Assembly (NCBI GenBank): GCA_030428565.1
Contig: JAUIDR010000008.1
Span: forward strand, 1 to 64,000
DNA: 64,000 nucleotides
Direction: 5' to 3'
Source: Alphaproteobacteria bacterium
GTDB lineage: Bacteria; Pseudomonadota; Alphaproteobacteria; UBA7985; JAUIBT01
The position numbers and the translations under genes were made by a program. This document shows, piece after piece, positions 53,436 through 62,834 of the stretch; the first letter of the stretch is position 1, and every line of letters starts with the position of its first letter. The notes under the pieces were generated by a model. That model had not been told where the DNA came from. It searched no databases and worked only from the letters and a program-made list of their open reading frames with translations.

Positions 53436-54113
53436 CTAGAACTTGCTAATCCGGCCCTTGGCATCGCGCCCCGCGCGCCCAGACGCCTTGAGCGCTTCCA
53501 TCGCCTCAATGACCAGGCGGTCATAGCTAGCCTCGGCGCCGAAGACCACATAGTCGCCAATAGCGAATATCTCGCAATCATTCGGGCGGCCCAAGTTTCG
53601 CGCCGTGGCTTCGCAGGCGGTCAAGGCGCCGTCAATCGCGGTCGCGACGCGCTCGTGCGCCACCGAAAACGCCGCGACGGGTCGCGCGTTGAGGCCAGAT
53701 ACGCTGACCGCAAAAGCCTTGACGTCGCGAAAACGGCTGTAGGCCTGCCATTGAACCTGCAAGGCCGGTGGCAGATAGACCAGTCGATTTAACCGCTGAT
53801 CCAGAACGGCGATATCTTGAGGCTTTATCATGGGCTTAGGCGGCGGACTGGCCGGGGCCGCTGAGCTTGCTGGTGCGGCAGAACCTACAGGCCCACTTTG
53901 TTGCCCGCTGCCCGACACAGGCGCCGTGATCGCCAATCGCTGGGGCTTAGTGATCGGCTTGGGCGCGTTCGCCCGCGCGACTTCGCTGGCTAATCCCAGC
54001 AAGACAAGCCCCGCGAGCAGCACGAAAGCCAGTCGCCACACCGCAAACAACCAAGCGGCGCCGGGCTTGCCGCCCGCCTGTTGGCTTGCCGTCGCGTGTT
54101 GCGCTCTCATCAT
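53436..54113 (-). CDS. secreted hypothetical protein
   Basis: A 225-residue exported protein with a hydrophobic N-terminal segment (WRLAFVLLAGLVLLGLASEVARA) followed by a Pro/Ala/Ser/Gly-rich low-complexity stretch (about 50-95) and a globular C-terminal part. The segment LTACEATARNLGRPNDCEIFAIGDYVVFG resembles a short Cys-containing module that ends several secreted alphaproteobacterial proteins; I cannot name it. ATG 54113 is preferred to the track's GTG at 54131. It is convergent with the AsmA gene. Function unknown. Confidence 0.7.
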   Translation of the reverse strand: MMRAQHATASQQAGGKPGAAWLFAVWRLAFVLLAGLVLLGLASEVARANAPKPITKPQRLAITAPVSGSGQQSGPVGSAAPASSAAPASPPPKPMIKPQDIAVLDQRLNRLVYLPPALQVQWQAYSRFRDVKAFAVSVSGLNARPVAAFSVAHERVATAIDGALTACEATARNLGRPNDCEIFAIGDYVVFGAEASYDRLVIEAMEALKASGRAGRDAKGRISKF

Positions 54114-54131
54114 GTCGCTGCCCTGTCGCAC

Positions 54132-54545
54132 TCTGGATTCCCCGCTGCGGGATCGCTGCTTCTCTAACGTCTCAGTGATTTGATCCCAACGCCCCCGTTC
54201 TCATATTGCAAAGACCGGCAAGGCGCGATAACAATCGTCCCCCATCGTGTCAATCCGCACGCGCGCTTTATCTGGTCGGCAGCCTAAGCAAAATCGTCGC
54301 CCGATGACCTTGGGCCGCCCACTTCGGTCAGCCCCTATGCGCCGACGGCGCTCTTGCAAGAGGGGCAAACACCCCGCAAGCGTAGCGAAGGGAAGGACGC
54401 AATGGCCGTTAAGAGGATTGGAACCTGCCATCCAGACCAAGAATCGAGGCTGCAACCCGGCCCATATCAACCTTGTTGGTGAGGCCCCAGCGCCTCGCCC
54501 AATGAGTCCCAAATTTCGCCCTGCGTACGCTAAAGAGCTTATCTT
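54132..54545. other. intergenic region upstream of the L,D-transpeptidase
   Basis: About 414 bases between divergent genes. I see no convincing promoter or hairpin. The Arg-rich frame at 54247-54603 runs into the next gene and has no ribosome binding site, so I do not call it. Confidence 0.35.
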
Positions 54546-56402
54546 ATGCCCCTTCTTATTGATTGTTCCCTGGCCCCTCGCCGATCAGCCCGCAACCCAT
54601 TGATGCCACAAGGCTTGTGCGTTGTTCGCAAATTGGGTCTCGCTGCGGGCTTGGCCCTGGGTCTTGGAACAGCCACTTTTGGCTTACTGACCCCGGTCAG
54701 CACTATTGCGGCGCCGGTCATTGATACCCAGCTTGCCGAAGAGACCTTGATCTCTGCGCTCAAGGACTTCGTGGGCTCGAATGGCACCAGTGATGCCCAG
54801 CGCTACGATGTTGAAAAGAGCAAGCTCAAAGCGCTCTACCAAGACCGCGACTATCGCCCTGTATGGCTGCCGGAGCGCCGCTGGTCTCCGAAGGTCAAAG
54901 ATCTGATGACCGCTGCTGCGCTCAGCAAGCGCGAGGGCCTCAACCCGGCCCACTACGATGTCAGCGCCTTGACCGCGAGCCTGCCGGATAGCGATGATGC
55001 CATCGCCGAGACCGACTACCTTTTGACCGCGGCCTATATGAGCTTGACCCGCGATTTCGATGAAGGCCGCTATAACTTCCGTTACACCATCAACCTTGCC
55101 GATGTCGCAGGCGAAGGCCTTGAAGCGCCACATCTGCTGGCTTGGCTGGACTCGCGGCTGCCCAAGTCCCGCTACTACCTTGATCTGCGTAAAGCGCTGC
55201 AGCAGTACCAAAATATCGTGGCGCATGGCGACTTTCCCGAAATCGATGAGACCGAAATCCTGAAGCCGGGCATGGAGCACCCCAACGTCGCCGCATTGCG
55301 CGATAAGCTGATCTTGATGGGTGACTTAAAAGCGCCCAATCCGCTTGACCAGGTCGGCGATGACGGCGATCTAAGCGCCGAGCAAATCAACCACAGCCTG
55401 TCACCCAGCGCTGCCAGCAGCGGCGAGCAAGCGGCCGCCATGCAGGACCAGCTGGCGACCAACGGCGATGACGCTGGCCTTCCGGCGCACAGCGAGCAGA
55501 CCCGCGTCATGACCGCCAAAGCCCAGGCCAGCAATCCAAATTACTTCGATGAGGCCCTGGCCGATGCGGTCAAACACTTCCAAGTGCGCCACAATCTGAG
55601 CCCGGATGCGGTGGTCGGCCCCAACACCTTCAAGCACCTGAACACCTCGGCTGAATACCGTGTCTTGCAGATCAAGGCCAACATGGAGCGCCTGCGTTGG
55701 GAGTTCGATCCGACCGGCAATCGCTATATCCGCGTCAACATGGGCGACTATACCCTGCGCGCGTATCGCGACGGCCAAGAGGCCCTAACCATGCCGGTCG
55801 TCATCGGTAAGCCTAAGCGCCCCACACCGGTCATCGCCGACCAGGTCGTGACGCTTAAGTTCCGCCCCGATTGGACCGTGCCCAAAACCATCTTCAACCA
55901 AGACTACCTGCCCAACATGCTGGCCAACCCCTATTACCCAGCCAACAAGGGGTTGGAAATGTACTTCAACGGCCGCTTGATCGACCCGGCGACAGCGGCG
56001 CGGCGCGGCCTGCTTCAGCACGTGACCCTGCGTCAACCGCCAAGCGATCGCGGTGCCCTGGGCGGCGTGCGTTTTAGCTTGACCAACGATCTTTCAATCT
56101 ATCTGCACGACACCCCGTCTAAGAGCCTGTTTGGCCACGCCACCCGCGCCTATTCTTCGGGTTGCGTGCGCGTGGGCAAGCCCGCCGACTTGGCCGAGTT
56201 TATTTTGGACGATCAAGGCGGATGGCCAATGTCGAAGATTCGCCGCTACATGAGCGAAGGCGACACCCGCTATGTCAAAGTCAAAGACCCGGTGCCGGTC
56301 TTCTTGTCTTACATTACCGTCTGGGTTGACGACGATGGGACATTGCGCTTCCAGGATGATTTTTACAGCTACGACAACGAGCTTATCCTGAACTTTCTCT
56401 AA
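54546..56402 (+). CDS. L,D-transpeptidase, YcbB/LdtD-like
   Basis: A 618-residue periplasmic enzyme that makes 3-3 crosslinks or related bonds in peptidoglycan. It has an N-terminal signal (GLAAGLALGLGTATFGLLTPVSTIAA), the YcbB N-terminal region (LKALYQDRDYRPVWLPERRWSP), a peptidoglycan-binding segment (ALADAVKHFQVRHNLSPDAVVGPNTFKHLN) and the YkuD catalytic domain. The active site is HDTPSKSLFGHATRAYSSGCVRVG with Cys540. An acidic Gln/Ser insert (about 275-325) lies before the binding segment and is longer than I expect for the family. No clear Shine-Dalgarno marks ATG 54546; ATG 54603 would still keep the signal. Confidence 0.9.
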   Translation: MPLLIDCSLAPRRSARNPLMPQGLCVVRKLGLAAGLALGLGTATFGLLTPVSTIAAPVIDTQLAEETLISALKDFVGSNGTSDAQRYDVEKSKLKALYQDRDYRPVWLPERRWSPKVKDLMTAAALSKREGLNPAHYDVSALTASLPDSDDAIAETDYLLTAAYMSLTRDFDEGRYNFRYTINLADVAGEGLEAPHLLAWLDSRLPKSRYYLDLRKALQQYQNIVAHGDFPEIDETEILKPGMEHPNVAALRDKLILMGDLKAPNPLDQVGDDGDLSAEQINHSLSPSAASSGEQAAAMQDQLATNGDDAGLPAHSEQTRVMTAKAQASNPNYFDEALADAVKHFQVRHNLSPDAVVGPNTFKHLNTSAEYRVLQIKANMERLRWEFDPTGNRYIRVNMGDYTLRAYRDGQEALTMPVVIGKPKRPTPVIADQVVTLKFRPDWTVPKTIFNQDYLPNMLANPYYPANKGLEMYFNGRLIDPATAARRGLLQHVTLRQPPSDRGALGGVRFSLTNDLSIYLHDTPSKSLFGHATRAYSSGCVRVGKPADLAEFILDDQGGWPMSKIRRYMSEGDTRYVKVKDPVPVFLSYITVWVDDDGTLRFQDDFYSYDNELILNFL

Positions 56403-56529
56403 TTAAACGGGAAACCTGCCCAATCTTGCCTTAATCTAGCGCATAGTCCTGCACAGGGGCTTGTGATAAATTCAGCATTGTCCCAGTGATTTTTGTTTGT
56501 GACTTTGAGCTAGGGTAGACGAGGCAAGC

Positions 56530-58749
56530 TTGAGTATCGCCAAAGGCCGTTTTCGCTTGAGTTCGGGCGCGCCCGCCGATGACATCGGCAGGCGGCCAGG
56601 TACGACCTATTCCCCACGGCAAATGGCGGGCGAGACGAAAGTGGACCCCAGTGTCATCACCAGTGCCACGCCCAGTACCAACCTCAACGCAGATCAGTGG
56701 CCCGACAACTGGCCCCAGCCGCTCTGTGACGACTCGCATGGTGGCATGGGCATGGCTGGCATGGGTGGCATGGGAAACACGGCCCACCCCGCCGTCGCGC
56801 CAACTTACAATACCCACCAAGACCCCAGCGCGCTGTTGTCTCCCGACCGGTCGACACCGCCTTGGCGTAGCAGCTATGCCGAGCTAGGCACCCCGACCGC
56901 CCTGCCCCAAGATGACGATGTCCCCCAGCCCGATTGGGCCTATGGCTATGACGAAGAAGCGGCGAGCGTTTCGGCGCCGGACGGTCAGCCAGGGCCGTAT
57001 CCAGCCGCCAGCTTCGATGATTGGCCTGAGCACACCACAAGCTGGAAGCGGCAGCCCCCACTAGACGGCGACGATGACGCCCGCTACGACGACACCCGCT
57101 ACGATGACAGACTCTACCACGATACCCCAAACTGGGCCGACAGCCATGCCGAAGCCACTTATGGCTTTGAGGCCGCCCCTTTCTTAGACAATCACAGGGA
57201 TTACCACGACTACCTTGGCGGTGAAGCGGCATACGTTTGGCCCCACAATCCGCACGACGAGGCCAGAGCGTATGGTGAGACCAGCGCGTATGACGAGATC
57301 AGGGCGTATGACACCGCCAGGGCCTTCGACGCTGCGGGCTGCTATGGCCAAGACAGCGGTTTTGATTCGCGCTACCAAGCCTACCCGGACAGCGACAGTT
57401 CGGCGGTCCCGTTAGAACAGGCCTGGCCCGGCGATGCTTGGGCTTACCAAGAGCCGCAGGCTTGGCCCCAGCAAGATTGGCCCCAGCAAGATCGGCAAAG
57501 CAACGACGACCGCGAGGCCACGGCCTGGGTTGATGGTCCCAAGCAAGCACAGCACTGGTCCGAGCAGCTGTTGGTGCCGCCTTCGGCCTCACACCGATCG
57601 CCGCAGTCTTCACCCCAGCACATAGAATTTGGGGCCATGCCGCCACCGCCCGAGGCCCAAGCGCCGCAAAGCCCAGCGCGACGGGTCGCGCTGATGGGCT
57701 TGTCAGGGCTCGGCTTTTTGGGCCTGGGTGGCGCGGCAACATTCGGCTTCATGTCGGCCTTCAAAGGCCCAGCTCTGGCGCTCGGCCAGCGCGATGCTCT
57801 GACGACGGCCGCAACAGCAAACAGCAATCCCTGGCTCAAACCGATCTCGACATACGCCTTGGAGCAAGCTGAAGCCCTTGAATACCTGGACCGCGAGTCC
57901 GAGCGTCCAAGCTTTGCTGGCGAGGCACGCCCTGCCCGGCTGCAGCTCGCCTCACTGAGCCCAGAGATGCAGGCCAATGTGCCCGCGGCCTTACCGCTGC
58001 CGAGCGCAAAGACAACGCCTATATCGCCGCTGCCCCGCTCCAAGCCGCAATCGGTTGAGCGCAGCGCGCTCGCCTGGGCTAAGAACCAGCCCGGGACGGA
58101 AGCGGAAGCGGACTTGGACGCCATGATCGCGCGCCTCAGCCAAGAGCTGCCAGACCCGGCTAAGATCGCCGCCCCACCAGCCAAGGCAGCCACGCAGACG
58201 GCCAAGCGCTCACCGCAGTCCGCTGACGGCGACAGCAGCGCTGTTTCGCGCCCTGCCCTCAATGCGCGCGGAGAACGCGTTCGCTTGCGCAATGTTCATA
58301 ATGGGGAAGAAATCTTGCTGGCGCATCGGGGGCGCAGCGGCGCTCTCGACCCAATTGCGGTGGCTGAGCTGGAACACTTCATGCGCGATTGGCGCAACGA
58401 TGAGACCCGGCGCATGGATTTGGCGCTGTATGATCTTTTGGCGCGCCTAGCACCAGGCCAGGACTTGCAAGTCATCTCCGCCTACCGCTCGCCCCAGACC
58501 AACGCCATGTTGAGGGCGCGTTCGGGTGGTGTGGCCAAGAACTCCTATCACCTGCGCGGACAGGCGATCGACATCAGTCCGTCGAAACAAGGGCTAGAAG
58601 ACTTCTATCACAACGCCCTGCGCTTGAATGCGGGCGGTGTCGGCTATTATCCTGGATCCGATTTTATCCACGTCGATACAGGGCCGGTGCGCGAATGGCC
58701 GTCGCGCTATAAGGCTGGCGCCCAAAAGTATCGCCGCGGCCTCGCCTAG
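56530..58749 (+). CDS. YcbK/M15-like (DUF882) peptidase with long Tyr/Asp-rich N-terminus
   Basis: A 739-residue protein whose last 150 residues are a DUF882/peptidase M15A-like domain (LQVISAYRSPQTNAMLRARSGGVAKNSYHLRGQAIDIS, FIHVDTGPVREWP) with the zinc-binding His and Asp residues. Normal YcbK-type proteins are about 180-250 residues. Here a single hydrophobic segment with a twin-Arg-like start (ARRVALMGLSGLGFLGLGGAATFGF) lies at about 381-407. The 380 residues before it are low complexity, rich in Asp, Tyr, Trp, Pro and Gln (for example DDARYDDTRYDDRLY). GAGG lies five bases before the TTG start; ATG 56623 is an alternative. Envelope murein endopeptidase activity is the likely role. Confidence 0.78.
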   Translation: MSIAKGRFRLSSGAPADDIGRRPGTTYSPRQMAGETKVDPSVITSATPSTNLNADQWPDNWPQPLCDDSHGGMGMAGMGGMGNTAHPAVAPTYNTHQDPSALLSPDRSTPPWRSSYAELGTPTALPQDDDVPQPDWAYGYDEEAASVSAPDGQPGPYPAASFDDWPEHTTSWKRQPPLDGDDDARYDDTRYDDRLYHDTPNWADSHAEATYGFEAAPFLDNHRDYHDYLGGEAAYVWPHNPHDEARAYGETSAYDEIRAYDTARAFDAAGCYGQDSGFDSRYQAYPDSDSSAVPLEQAWPGDAWAYQEPQAWPQQDWPQQDRQSNDDREATAWVDGPKQAQHWSEQLLVPPSASHRSPQSSPQHIEFGAMPPPPEAQAPQSPARRVALMGLSGLGFLGLGGAATFGFMSAFKGPALALGQRDALTTAATANSNPWLKPISTYALEQAEALEYLDRESERPSFAGEARPARLQLASLSPEMQANVPAALPLPSAKTTPISPLPRSKPQSVERSALAWAKNQPGTEAEADLDAMIARLSQELPDPAKIAAPPAKAATQTAKRSPQSADGDSSAVSRPALNARGERVRLRNVHNGEEILLAHRGRSGALDPIAVAELEHFMRDWRNDETRRMDLALYDLLARLAPGQDLQVISAYRSPQTNAMLRARSGGVAKNSYHLRGQAIDISPSKQGLEDFYHNALRLNAGGVGYYPGSDFIHVDTGPVREWPSRYKAGAQKYRRGLA

Positions 58750-58856
58750 ACGTCACCTGCTACCGGGCGCCCTGCTTTTGCTAGGCAACGAGCGGTGTGA
58801 AGCCAACACTCTGGGTAAAGCGAAGTAAGCGGCGCTCCGCCAGAGCCCGGTAGGCT

Positions 58857-60083
58857 TTAGAACTCAACGGTAATCGAAGCGCTGGCGACCCAGTCTCGGC
58901 GCTCTTTGCCCAAGAAAATGGGGTCGTTAAGATTGAAGCCTTGGCCTGACAGACCACCAGCGGCTTCAGAAAACAAATTCAGAAAAACACTGTCGCCAGA
59001 GGTGTTACTGGCTGAGTCGCTGTCAAGCGACGCAGCACCAATCGAGAAGGTCAAACCGTCGGCGAGTTCATAGCTTGCGCCGACAAAAGCATTGGTCTCA
59101 TATTCTTCGCCACTTCGATCCACAACCAGAACCGGCAAAGGTACCGTGTTTCGAACATAGCTCCGCGCTCCGTGACGAATCTCCGTTTCGACCCCGCCAC
59201 CAATGGTCAGGGCCCCAAGGTCATATTGGATACCGCTGGCAATGTACTAGCTGGTGTAGCCAATTTCCTCCATGGCGTAGTCAACCCCGAAAGAAAGCCC
59301 GCCGACAGCCGCAGCAAGCGACGCAGCCAAGCTCTCTTCGCCAGCGGACAGTCCAAGATTGACATCGACGCCACCGACGACGGCGCCGTACCCCAGCCCA
59401 AGTGCCCAATTGGAATCGTCGTCGAGCGAGGCTTCAAAATCCACGCCAGCGAAGCTGTTGCTATAGAATAGCTGCGCTTTTTCTAGGTTATCATAGGCCC
59501 CGAATTCCAGCGCGCCCGGTGCCAAATAGGGAACGTTAAGCTGGTTGCTAGCCAAGCCGGCCGAGCCGGTGTCCCCGAGTTTGATATTACCCAGCGCCGA
59601 GTTCACAAACACATAGCCGTCATTGAACCCAACGGCGTTAGGGCCGAGGTAGTCATTTTTTTGCAGAAGATCGAGGGCATCTTGATCACTGACTCCTAAA
59701 CTGACCTCCAATAGGGATGCTAGAAATCCGCTGAGCTGATCTGCCTTTTCAAGCTCTCGATCCGAGGAATAGAAATCCAGCTCCAGGTGGGCACCGTACT
59801 CCAACCCGCTTTTGGTCGCGTTCGCGTAGTCAAAATTCAGCCTAGCGTCCGTTCCAAAATCAAGATTTTCAACGCCACCAACACTGGCAATTAAGGCCGG
59901 ATCAGGCAGATCGAAGATGTCCCAATCGGGATCAGAGACCCGTTCAAGATCATAAGCGGAGCCATAGGCCGCTTCAAAGCTGACAAAACCGCTTACGATC
60001 AGATCCTGGGTGTTGGCAGCGCTCGAAAAGCCAGCCAAAGCCGCTCCGACAAGGGCACAGCCCCAGGCATTGATTCTGTTCAT
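58857..60083 (-). pseudogene. porin gene interrupted by an in-frame amber codon
   Basis: A porin-like outer membrane protein starting MNRINAWGCALVGAALAGFSSAA (signal) and ending in ASASITVEF, with the C-terminal Phe required for barrel assembly. The frame is open for 278 codons, meets TAG at 59247-59249 after EEIGYTS, and then continues in the same frame with YIASGIQYDLGALTIGGGVE for 129 more codons to the natural end. The two track ORFs (59247-60158 and 58857-59138) are these two halves. One base change (for example TAC or CAG to TAG) or a sequencing error explains it. Without readthrough the product lacks its last strands. ATG 60083 is chosen to give a normal signal peptide. Confidence 0.8.
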
Positions 60084-60373
60084 TTGAATAGTCTCAATTA
60101 TGCTTATCGAGACTCTTTCTAGACACCATTCGCAACGAGGTCCATTCGATAACGTCAATCACACGCTTAAATTGCAATAGCGTTGCATAAATACCACACG
60201 CCGCAAAGATTCGTGGCGCTAACATTCCCGCCATCTCGGCACATATATGTATTTGATAATAATGGATGAATCGATTTGCCGAAAGCTGAACTGCAAAAAG
60301 ACGATTTCCAAGGCCACGATGAGGTTAAGACCAAGGTGGCAATCATCGATACGGCAACGAGGCTCGAGCTCAA
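60084..60373. other. intergenic region between porin and ychF
   Basis: About 290 bases, somewhat AT-rich, upstream of the porin on the minus strand. The porin promoter is expected here but I see no clear boxes. The 68-codon minus-strand frame at 60167-60373 lacks a ribosome binding site and is not called. Confidence 0.35.
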
Positions 60374-61471
60374 CTAGACATTGAAGCGGAAGTGGAAAAT
60401 ATCGCCGTCTTTGACCAAGTAGTCCTTGCCTTCCTGACGCATTTTGCCCGCTTCCTTAGCCGCAGTCTCACCGCCGCAATCTAGAAAGTCTTGGAAGGCG
60501 ATGGTCTCGGCGCGAATAAAGCCACGCTCGAAATCGGAGTGGATGACGCCAGCTGCCTGGGGCGCATACGACCCGCGCTCGACCGTCCAGGCCCGCGCTT
60601 CTTTTGGACCACAGGTAAAGAAGGTCAAAAGATCCAACAGCGCGTAGCCTTTGCGGATCAGCTTGGCCAGGCCGGGTTCGCTCAGGCCCAGATCTGCCAA
60701 GTATTCATCTTTTTCCTCTTGGGTCTCAAGCTGGGCGATCTCCGCCTCAATTTCCGCTGAGATAATGACATGATCCGCGCCTTTTTCGACGGCCATAGCC
60801 GCCACTTTTTCGGTCAAGGCATTGCCGCTCTGCGCTTCATCTTCCGAGACATTGCAGACGTAGAGAACCGGTTTTGCGGTCAACAATTGCTGCTGTTCGA
60901 ACAGGGCTTGCTGGTCCTTTGAGACCTCGACCGTGCGCGCGGGCTTGCCGTCGGCCAGGGCCTCAGCAATCGGCTCCAACAGCGCCACCAATTCGGCGGC
61001 TTCTTTTTCTTTGGCGCGGGCCTTCTTGCGCAAATTGCCCAAACGCTTTTCGACGCTCTCCAGGTCCGCCAGCATGAGTTCTGTCTCGATGATTTCAGCG
61101 TCACGCAGCGGATCAACGGAGCCTTCAACGTGGGTCACATCGCCTTCAAAACAACGCAGAACGTGCAAAATGGCGTCGGTCTCACGGATGTTGGCCAGGA
61201 ATTGGTTGCCCAGGCCCTCCCCCTTCGAGGCCCCCTTTACCAAGCCCGCGATATCGACAAATTCAAGCTGGGTCGGGATGATTTTCTGGCTGCCGGCGAT
61301 CTTGGCCACGTCGTCCAAGCGCTCGTCTGGCACCGCCACCCGCCCGGTGTTGGGCTCAATGGTACAAAACGGGTAGTTGGCACTCTCGGCCGCCGCCGTT
61401 TGGGTTAGAGCGTTGAAAAGGGTGGATTTACCAACGTTGGGCAAGCCAACAATACCGCAGTTAAAACCCAT
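60374..61471 (-). CDS. ychF: redox-regulated ATPase YchF (OLA1-type)
   Basis: A 365-residue Obg-family P-loop protein that prefers ATP and binds ribosomes. G1 is [19 protein letters not shown]3 is [20 protein letters not shown], and the base-specificity motif is NVSE in CNVSEDEAQ in place of NKxD, which marks ATP use in YchF. The coiled middle region and the TGS-like C-terminal domain ([20 protein letters not shown]) follow. ATG 61471 (MGFNCGIVG) is the usual start; the track adds 12 residues. It is downstream of pth on the same strand. Confidence 0.95.
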   Translation of the reverse strand: MGFNCGIVGLPNVGKSTLFNALTQTAAAESANYPFCTIEPNTGRVAVPDERLDDVAKIAGSQKIIPTQLEFVDIAGLVKGASKGEGLGNQFLANIRETDAILHVLRCFEGDVTHVEGSVDPLRDAEIIETELMLADLESVEKRLGNLRKKARAKEKEAAELVALLEPIAEALADGKPARTVEVSKDQQALFEQQQLLTAKPVLYVCNVSEDEAQSGNALTEKVAAMAVEKGADHVIISAEIEAEIAQLETQEEKDEYLADLGLSEPGLAKLIRKGYALLDLLTFFTCGPKEARAWTVERGSYAPQAAGVIHSDFERGFIRAETIAFQDFLDCGGETAAKEAGKMRQEGKDYLVKDGDIFHFRFNV

Positions 61472-61533
61472 GGCATGATTTCCGTTCTGTTTCGATAGCG
61501 GCTGCACAGCCGCAATAGCGCTTACCTAAGGGC

Positions 61534-62112
61534 CTATTTGGGCGCCGGGCAGTCTTGCGCAACTTTGGATTGATAGGTCTCGAGCTTGCCCGCTAGAAGA
61601 TGGGGCAAGTGGAGAGCGAGCGTGTCTAGCAAGGGATCGAGCCAAGCTTGTTCGCTGCTGGTGAAATCGCCCAACACGTGGCCGATGACGCGCTCCTTGG
61701 CGCCGGGATGGCCAATGCCAAGGCGAACGCGCCAGTAATCCTTGCCGTAATGCGCGTCGATTGATTTCAGCCCGTTGTGGCCGCCGTTGCCACCGCCCCG
61801 TTTTATGCGGATTTTTCCGGGAGCCAAGTCCAATTCGTCATAGAAGACGACGACGCGTTCGGGTGGGATTTTATAGAACCTGGCGGTCGCACTAACGCTG
61901 GGCCCGCTGTTGTTCATAAAGGTCTGCGGCTTGAGCAGATAGACCTTTTGCTGGGCCAGGCTGGCATCAGCCAAAAGGCCCTGGTGCTTGGACTTCCAGA
62001 GCGAAAACGCGCTGTACTTGTCCGCCAAGCGGTCCAGGGCCATAAAGCCGATGTTGTGGCGATTGCGAGCATACTTGTCGCCAGGATTGCCCAAGCCGAC
62101 AAGCAGCCACAT
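61534..62112 (-). CDS. pth: peptidyl-tRNA hydrolase
   Basis: A 192-residue enzyme that releases peptides from stray peptidyl-tRNA. MWLLVGLGNPGDKYARNRHNIGFMALD opens the protein with the catalytic His in RHNIGF. LLKPQTFMNNSGPSV, VVFYDELDLAPGKIRIKRGGGNGGHNGLKSI and WRVRLGIGHPG are all standard, with the catalytic Asp in the FYDELDL segment. It begins five bases after the stop of rplY, so L25 and Pth are co-transcribed, as in many alphaproteobacteria. Confidence 0.96.
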   Translation of the reverse strand: MWLLVGLGNPGDKYARNRHNIGFMALDRLADKYSAFSLWKSKHQGLLADASLAQQKVYLLKPQTFMNNSGPSVSATARFYKIPPERVVVFYDELDLAPGKIRIKRGGGNGGHNGLKSIDAHYGKDYWRVRLGIGHPGAKERVIGHVLGDFTSSEQAWLDPLLDTLALHLPHLLAGKLETYQSKVAQDCPAPK

Positions 62113-62117
62113 GAGGA

Positions 62118-62741
62118 TTACTCCTCGCCTTCTTCGCCGTCTTCGTCTTCATCGCTCGCCGCGGCCATGCCGGTCGGAGCAGATACGTTGGCGATTGCGA
62201 AGTCACGGTCACTAATGGCCGGAACAACACCCTCAGGAACGGTCACGTTTGACCACTTGATCGCGTCGTTGATTTCCAGGCCCGTCAGATCAATGATCAG
62301 CTTGTCAGGAATGATGGACGCCTTGGCGATAACTTCCACTTCGTGGCGGTTAACGCTGAGGACGCCGCCGCGCTTCAGGCCGGGTGACTCTTCTTCGTTC
62401 ACAAATTCGATCGGCACGAACACGTTGACCATGGTGTCACCAGACACGCGCAGGAAGTCCAAGTGGATCGGGTGATCCAACACCTTGTCGAACTGCACGG
62501 CCTTGGGGATGACGTGCTCTTTGCTGCCATCGGGGAAGACCAAATCGAACTGGGTCGAATAGTATGCGGGGTTCTTGAGTGTCCGCTCCAGGTCGCCCGG
62601 AATGAATGATACCATAACAGCATCCTTGCCACCGCCATACACGACGCCAGGCACGCGGCCAGACTTGCGTGTTTGACGAGCGGCCCCTTTTCCTGCCCCG
62701 TCCTTGCGCTCAACGTTGAGCACAGAAGTTTCGTTAGACAT
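62118..62741 (-). CDS. rplY: 50S ribosomal protein L25/general stress protein Ctc
   Basis: A 207-residue protein of the long L25/Ctc/TL5 form that binds 5S rRNA. The N-terminal L25 domain reads KDGAGKGAARQTRKSGRVPGVVYGGGKD, and the C-terminal TL5 domain has VIPKAVQFDKVLDHPIHLDFLRV and INDAIKWSNVTVPEGV. The last residues are acidic (SDEDEDGEEGEE). ATG 62741 has GGAG six bases upstream; the track's start four codons earlier is rejected. It lies between prs and pth on the same strand. Confidence 0.95.
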   Translation of the reverse strand: MSNETSVLNVERKDGAGKGAARQTRKSGRVPGVVYGGGKDAVMVSFIPGDLERTLKNPAYYSTQFDLVFPDGSKEHVIPKAVQFDKVLDHPIHLDFLRVSGDTMVNVFVPIEFVNEEESPGLKRGGVLSVNRHEVEVIAKASIIPDKLIIDLTGLEINDAIKWSNVTVPEGVVPAISDRDFAIANVSAPTGMAAASDEDEDGEEGEE

Positions 62742-62834
62742 GTGTGTCTCCAAAGTTAGAAAGGCTCGCCAATCCAGGTCGGGCCTCCAGGGTGGTTTCC
62801 GACCAAGCGAGCAGGGAATTAGCGCGAAAAAGCG

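Noticed and set aside
54247-54603. 118-codon Arg-rich ORF before the L,D-transpeptidase
   Set aside because: No ribosome binding site, skewed basic composition, and it overlaps the start of the real gene.
59247-59249. Pyrrolysine or programmed amber readthrough in the porin
   Set aside because: No pyrrolysine genes or readthrough context seen, and porins are not known to use it; mutation or sequencing error is simpler.
60167-60373. 68-codon minus-strand ORF between porin and ychF
   Set aside because: No Shine-Dalgarno and no recognisable domain; probably non-coding leader of the porin region.
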